8,184 nt of DNA from Halobacteriales archaeon (GTDB lineage Archaea > Halobacteriota > Halobacteria > Halobacteriales > SKSH01), in contig SKSH01000023.1 of NCBI GenBank assembly GCA_007118075.1, forward strand, positions 1 to 8,184, in the 5' to 3' direction. Made by a program: the position numbers and the translations under genes. The notes beneath the pieces were generated by a model. That model worked only from the letters and a program-made list of their open reading frames with translations. It made no database searches and was not told where the DNA came from. Shown in pieces: positions 4,566 through 8,184 of this stretch (positions are counted from its first letter, which is position 1; each line of letters begins with the position of its first letter).

Positions 4566-7184
4566 ATGGCTCATGAGGGAGAGTACGCAGCCGGCCAGAT
4601 CGAGGTGTTGGAGGGGCTTCAAGCCGTTCGGAAACGACCGGCGATGTACGTCGGGTCGACCGATGAACGGGGACTGCATCACCTCGTGTACGAGGTTGTC
4701 GACAACGCGATTGACGAGGCGTTGGCAGGGTATTGTGACCACATCGAGGTGATCCTCGGTGAGGACGGCTCGGTCACCGTCACCGATAACGGTCGAGGGA
4801 TTCCAGTCGACACCCACCAGGAGTACGATCTACCAGCGGTTGAGGTCATCATGACCGTGTTACACGCTGGTGGAAAGTTCGATAGCAAATCGTACCAAGT
4901 TTCAGGTGGTCTTCACGGAGTCGGTGTCTCAGTGGTCAACGCTTTGTCGAAATGGCTCGAGGTCGAGGTCAAACGCGACGGGTACCTCTGGCGACATCGC
5001 TTCGAGCAGGGTGAGCCAGTCCCGGATGCATTCGAACAGGTCAGACCACTCGAAGCCGATGAGGAAACCGGAACCACCGTAACCTTCGTTCCAGATGATA
5101 CCATCTTCGAGGCGACCTCGTTCAAATTTGATACACTGATCGTCAGGCTTCGTGAGCTGGCATTCCTCAACTCAGGGGTTCGGATTCAGCTCACCGACGA
5201 TCGAAACGGCCAAACAGAGATATTCGAGTACGATGGCGGGATCCGCGAGTTCGTTGCCTATCTCAATGCATCGCGCAACGTCCTCCACGACGAGGTCATC
5301 CACTTCGAGGACGAGGCTGAATCGATCGTCGTCGAGGTGGCGATGCAAGCCACCGAGGAACTACAGGCGTCGATCCATGCCTTCGCGAACAATATCAACA
5401 CCAGAGAGGGTGGATCGCATCTCACCGGGTTCAAGACGGCACTGACGCGACTCGTGAATGATTACGCTGATACACATGACCTCGCGAGTGAGATAGATGG
5501 GAACCTCACCGGTGATGACGTCCGAGAGGGATTGACTGCGGTCATCTCGATCAAACATCCAGACCCGCAGTTCGAGGGACAGACGAAGACCAAACTCGGT
5601 AACTCCGAGGTTCGTGGTGTCGTCGAATCGGCGATGCATGAGAATCTTGGCACCTTCTTCGAAGAGCACCCTGACGTGGCCCAGACGATCGTCCTCAAGG
5701 CGGTCGATGCGGCGAAGGCTCGTCAGGCAGCGAAGAAGGCAAAGGAACTCACCAGGCGCAAGTCAGCCCTTGGTTCGACGGCACTCCCTGGGAAGCTGGC
5801 CGATTGCCAGAGCCGAGATCCTAGTGTCAGCGAACTGTTCATTGTGGAAGGAGACAGCGCAGGAGGGTGCTTTACTGGTGATACCGAGATAGCACTCCCA
5901 TCAGGAGATTCAATCACGATCGAACAGCTCGTCAGCGAATACGAAAACGGTCGTAAGCACTACTGTTACACAGTTAATAGCGAAGGTCTTATCGAAATCG
6001 GTGAAATCCGTAACCCTCGAATTACGAGAAGAGATGCAGCACTCGTTCGGATTACCTTGGATAATGGTGAAACCATCAAGTGTACCCCAGATCACAAGTT
6101 CATGCTCAGAGGTGGAGAGTATTGTGAAGCCAAGGATCTCCAAACTAAACAGTCATTGATGCCGCTGTATCGGACGTATTCTGCTATCGAGGATAAGGGC
6201 GTCACTATCGACGGTTACGAGATGGTGAAACAGCCAAGTATGAACGAATTCTGGGAGTGCACCCATCTCTTGGCTGACCGATACAATCTCGAACGAGGTG
6301 TCTACAACGAAGCAGCAGGAGATCATCGTCACCACGTCGACCTTGATAAGTTGAACAATCGTCCCGATAACATCGAGCGTATTCCTGCAGAAGAACACCT
6401 TCGACTCCAAACACCAGAGACCAAGGGTATCGCACCAGCGACAAGTTCCCAACAATCCAATCACACGGTAGTATCAGTTGAATTCCTGGATGAAACCGCA
6501 GATGTCTACGATATCGAGGTACCCGGGACTCACAATTTCGCTCTTGAAGCAGGGGTATTCGTCCATAACAGCTCAAAGCAAGCACGCGATCCAGAGTACC
6601 AGGCGGTGTTACCCATCCGTGGGAAGGTGCTCAACGTCGAAAAGCACCGGCTCGACCGGATTCTCGAGAACGAGCAGATCCGCAACATGATCACCGCGAT
6701 CGGAACCGGGATCGGCGAGGAGTTCGATATAGAGAACCTTCGATATCACAAGATCATCCTCGCCTGTGATGCCGATGTTGATGGGGCACACATCAGGACG
6801 CTGTTGCTCACGTTGCTATATCGGCACATGCAGCCATTGATCGATCGTGGGTACGTGTTCGCCACACAACCACCGTTGTACCGGATCAAGTGCAACGGTG
6901 AGACCTACGACGCGATGACCGAAGTCGAACGCGAGGAGATCATCGAACAGCATTGTGGTGGCAAGCCGTCACAGGTCCAACGCTTCAAAGGGCTCGGTGA
7001 GATGAACCCACAGCAGCTCTGGGATACAACAATGAACCCAGAACGACGCATCCTCAAGCGGATCACCATCGAGGATGCTGCCGAAGCAGATCGTCTCTTC
7101 TCCATCCTGATGGGGGACGCCGTCGAACCCCGTCGAGAGTTCATCAAACAACACGCGCCTGAGGCCGACTGGATCGATATCTAG
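4566..7184 (+). CDS. gyrB: DNA gyrase subunit B precursor with intein
   Basis: GyrB is the ATPase and TOPRIM subunit of gyrase, which introduces negative supercoils. The 872-residue precursor contains a 234-residue intein (435-668); the spliced product is 638 residues, normal for short bacterial-type GyrB. The GHKL ATPase domain shows EVVDNAIDEA (E43, N47), TDNGRGIP (D74) and GGLHGVGVSVVNALS (114-128), and the transducer domain has the QTK loop (339-341). The TOPRIM active site is split by the intein: VEGDSAGG with E428 lies before it, DADVDG with D735 and D737 after it. PIRGKVLNVEK, QRFKGLGEMNPQQLW and a C-terminal DWIDI complete the family pattern. The ATG at 4566 directly precedes conserved sequence (QIEVLEGLQAVRKRPAMYVG). 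gyrA follows after four bases. Without splicing the TOPRIM centre would be disrupted, so activity should depend on the intein being removed. Confidence 0.98.
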   Translation: MAHEGEYAAGQIEVLEGLQAVRKRPAMYVGSTDERGLHHLVYEVVDNAIDEALAGYCDHIEVILGEDGSVTVTDNGRGIPVDTHQEYDLPAVEVIMTVLHAGGKFDSKSYQVSGGLHGVGVSVVNALSKWLEVEVKRDGYLWRHRFEQGEPVPDAFEQVRPLEADEETGTTVTFVPDDTIFEATSFKFDTLIVRLRELAFLNSGVRIQLTDDRNGQTEIFEYDGGIREFVAYLNASRNVLHDEVIHFEDEAESIVVEVAMQATEELQASIHAFANNINTREGGSHLTGFKTALTRLVNDYADTHDLASEIDGNLTGDDVREGLTAVISIKHPDPQFEGQTKTKLGNSEVRGVVESAMHENLGTFFEEHPDVAQTIVLKAVDAAKARQAAKKAKELTRRKSALGSTALPGKLADCQSRDPSVSELFIVEGDSAGGCFTGDTEIALPSGDSITIEQLVSEYENGRKHYCYTVNSEGLIEIGEIRNPRITRRDAALVRITLDNGETIKCTPDHKFMLRGGEYCEAKDLQTKQSLMPLYRTYSAIEDKGVTIDGYEMVKQPSMNEFWECTHLLADRYNLERGVYNEAAGDHRHHVDLDKLNNRPDNIERIPAEEHLRLQTPETKGIAPATSSQQSNHTVVSVEFLDETADVYDIEVPGTHNFALEAGVFVHNSSKQARDPEYQAVLPIRGKVLNVEKHRLDRILENEQIRNMITAIGTGIGEEFDIENLRYHKIILACDADVDGAHIRTLLLTLLYRHMQPLIDRGYVFATQPPLYRIKCNGETYDAMTEVEREEIIEQHCGGKPSQVQRFKGLGEMNPQQLWDTTMNPERRILKRITIEDAAEADRLFSILMGDAVEPRREFIKQHAPEADWIDI
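5868..6569 (+). mobile_element. In-frame GyrB intein with HNH-type segment
   Basis: This 234-residue intein lies between EGDSAGG and Ser669-Ser-Lys-Gln of GyrB. All splicing elements are visible (intein numbering): Cys1 in CFTGDTEIALPSG (block A), T73-P-D-H76 (block B), VYDIEVPGTHNFAL at 213-226 (block F), and GVFVHN with His233 and terminal Asn234 (block G), followed by a +1 Ser. It should therefore splice. Between SLMPLYR (96-102) and block F is an insert of about 100 residues with an HNH-like pattern: W129-E-C-T-H, HRHHVD (H155/H156), LNNRPDN (N163, N168) and EEH (H177). No LAGLIDADG dodecapeptide is present. Hand-counted lines give about 45% GC against about 53-60% in the extein, pointing to horizontal arrival. 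The splicing blocks resemble the Synechocystis GyrB intein as I remember it. Whether the nuclease is active cannot be told. Confidence 0.96.
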
Positions 7185-7188
7185 GACC

Positions 7189-8184
7189 ATGAGCTCAGAC
7201 CTTCCAACCGACCCAGACGTACCGGCACGGCGAGTCGAAGACGTCCGCATCGAGGACGAGATGGAACAGTCGTACATCGACTACGCGATGAGTGTCATCG
7301 CCGGTCGCGCCCTTCCCAGCGCCTATGACGGGCTCAAACCGGTGCATCGGCGAATCCTCTATGCGATGTACGAAGCCGGGATCACGAGTGGGTCCGGGCA
7401 CCGCAAATCCTCCTCGATCGTCGGGGAGACGATGGGGAACTTCCATCCCCACGGTGATCAGGCGATCTATGATGCGCTGGTCCGTATGGCACAGGACTTC
7501 TCGATGCGCTATCCGCTCATCGATGGCCAAGGGAACTTCGGATCACTGGACAACGATCCACCGGCTGCCATGCGATACACCGAGGCACGGATGGCATCGA
7601 TCGCCAACGAGCTACTGTCCGACATCGAGAAGGATACGGTCGATTTCCAAGCCAACTACGACGACCGACTCGAGGAGCCGGTGGTCCTTCCAGCCAGCTT
7701 CCCGAACCTGCTGGTCAACGGCTCATCGGGAATTGCCGTCGGGATGAGTACGGACATCCCCCCACACAACCTCACCGAGGTGATCGATGCAACCATCGAG
7801 TTGATCCGCAACCCCGACGCTTCCATCCCTGACCTGATGGAGTACATCCAGGGCCCTGATTTCCCGACCGGGGCGAAGATCGTTGGCCATGAGGCCATCC
7901 ATGAGGCATACACCACTGGTCGGGGGCGCCTCACCGTCCGGGCCAGTTACGAGGTCGAAGAGCGCGAGAGTGCCAACGACCGTATCATCATCACGGAGGT
8001 CCCGTACCAGACCAACAAGGCACGGCTCGTCGAGCGCATCGCACAGGACGTCGATGATGGTCGCCTCGAGGGTATCAGCGACCTCCGAGATGAATCAGAT
8101 CGCAACGGCGTCCGCGTCGTCATCGAGATCAAACGAGATGCCGTCACCGACGTCGTCGAAAACCGGTTACTCGAACACCATCTC
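7189..8184 (+). CDS. gyrA: DNA gyrase subunit A, N-terminal part (cut by window edge)
   Basis: GyrA forms the DNA-cleaving gate of gyrase. The 332 codons present start MSSDLPTDPDVPARRVEDV and reach past the catalytic core: IDYAMSVIAGRALP (30-43), DGLKPVHRRILYAM (47-60), GETMGNFHPHGDQAIYD (79-95), QGNFGS (114-119) and PAAMRYTEARM with the DNA-linking Tyr130 (Tyr122 in E. coli). The tower domain follows (LPASFPNLLVNGSSGIAVGM and onward), and there is no intein in this part. The C-terminal pinwheel lies outside the window. The ATG at 7189 is four bases after the gyrB stop, so the two are one operon. The residue equivalent to E. coli Ser83 is Gln91, while the partner acidic residue (Asp95, equal to Asp87) is kept. 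The acidic N-terminal tail of about 20 residues is typical of a halophile. Confidence 0.97.
   Translation, partial: MSSDLPTDPDVPARRVEDVRIEDEMEQSYIDYAMSVIAGRALPSAYDGLKPVHRRILYAMYEAGITSGSGHRKSSSIVGETMGNFHPHGDQAIYDALVRMAQDFSMRYPLIDGQGNFGSLDNDPPAAMRYTEARMASIANELLSDIEKDTVDFQANYDDRLEEPVVLPASFPNLLVNGSSGIAVGMSTDIPPHNLTEVIDATIELIRNPDASIPDLMEYIQGPDFPTGAKIVGHEAIHEAYTTGRGRLTVRASYEVEERESANDRIIITEVPYQTNKARLVERIAQDVDDGRLEGISDLRDESDRNGVRVVIEIKRDAVTDVVENRLLEHHL

Noticed and set aside
5868..6569. Interpretation of gyrB as a pseudogene interrupted by foreign DNA
   Set aside because: The insert keeps the reading frame, carries every canonical splicing residue and is flanked by an intact EGDSAGG/SSKQ junction, so the protein should be restored by splicing.
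1..8184. tRNA or rRNA genes, CRISPR arrays, insertion sequences
   Set aside because: I saw no spaced direct repeats, cloverleaf-like sequence, transposase motifs or terminal inverted repeats; almost all of the window is accounted for by protein genes and two promoter regions.

Overview
The window looks like a chromosomal piece of a motile haloarchaeon (class Halobacteria or a close relative). The proteins are rich in Asp and Glu, translation-coupled ATGA overlaps are frequent, at least two genes have a TATA-like box about 27 bp before an ATG with no Shine-Dalgarno sequence (leaderless style), and chemotaxis genes sit beside a bacterial-type DNA gyrase pair, as haloarchaea possess. Hand-counted sample lines give about 53-60% GC in gyrase coding DNA, which is low for the class, so I do not name a genus.

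Layout. Bases 1-1604 (minus strand) hold cheB followed by the 5' part of cheA, overlapping by ATGA. Bases 1605-1853 are an AT-richer divergent promoter region. Bases 1854-3223 (plus strand) encode a soluble methyl-accepting transducer without any sensor or membrane segment, overlapping a cheW. Bases 3302-4416 (minus strand, convergent with cheW) encode a single-domain KaiC/RAD55-type ATPase followed by an unrecognised 130-residue protein, again with an ATGA overlap. Bases 4417-4565 are a second divergent promoter region containing long alternating purine-pyrimidine tracts. Bases 4566-8184 (plus strand) encode gyrB, interrupted by an in-frame intein, and the 5' part of gyrA, which is cut by the window edge.

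How the genes fit together. CheA (kinase), CheW (adaptor), CheB (methylesterase/response regulator) and the transducer are core parts of one chemotaxis signalling array; the transducer carries Glu pairs that fit the methylation sites CheB would act on. GyrB and GyrA form the A2B2 enzyme that introduces negative supercoils. The KaiC-like ATPase shares its promoter region with gyrB but its function is unknown.

Most notable: a 234-residue intein inserted exactly at the EGDSAGG/S active-site motif of GyrB. It is clearly AT-richer than its host gene, has splicing blocks very like the cyanobacterial (Synechocystis) GyrB intein as I remember it, and carries an HNH-type segment rather than LAGLIDADG motifs. 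Second is the pair of CGTGCGTG elements, one just upstream of each divergent TATA box at the gyrB promoter, with an 18-nt strictly alternating purine-pyrimidine tract beside one of them. This would suit a supercoiling-sensing switch for gyrase expression.
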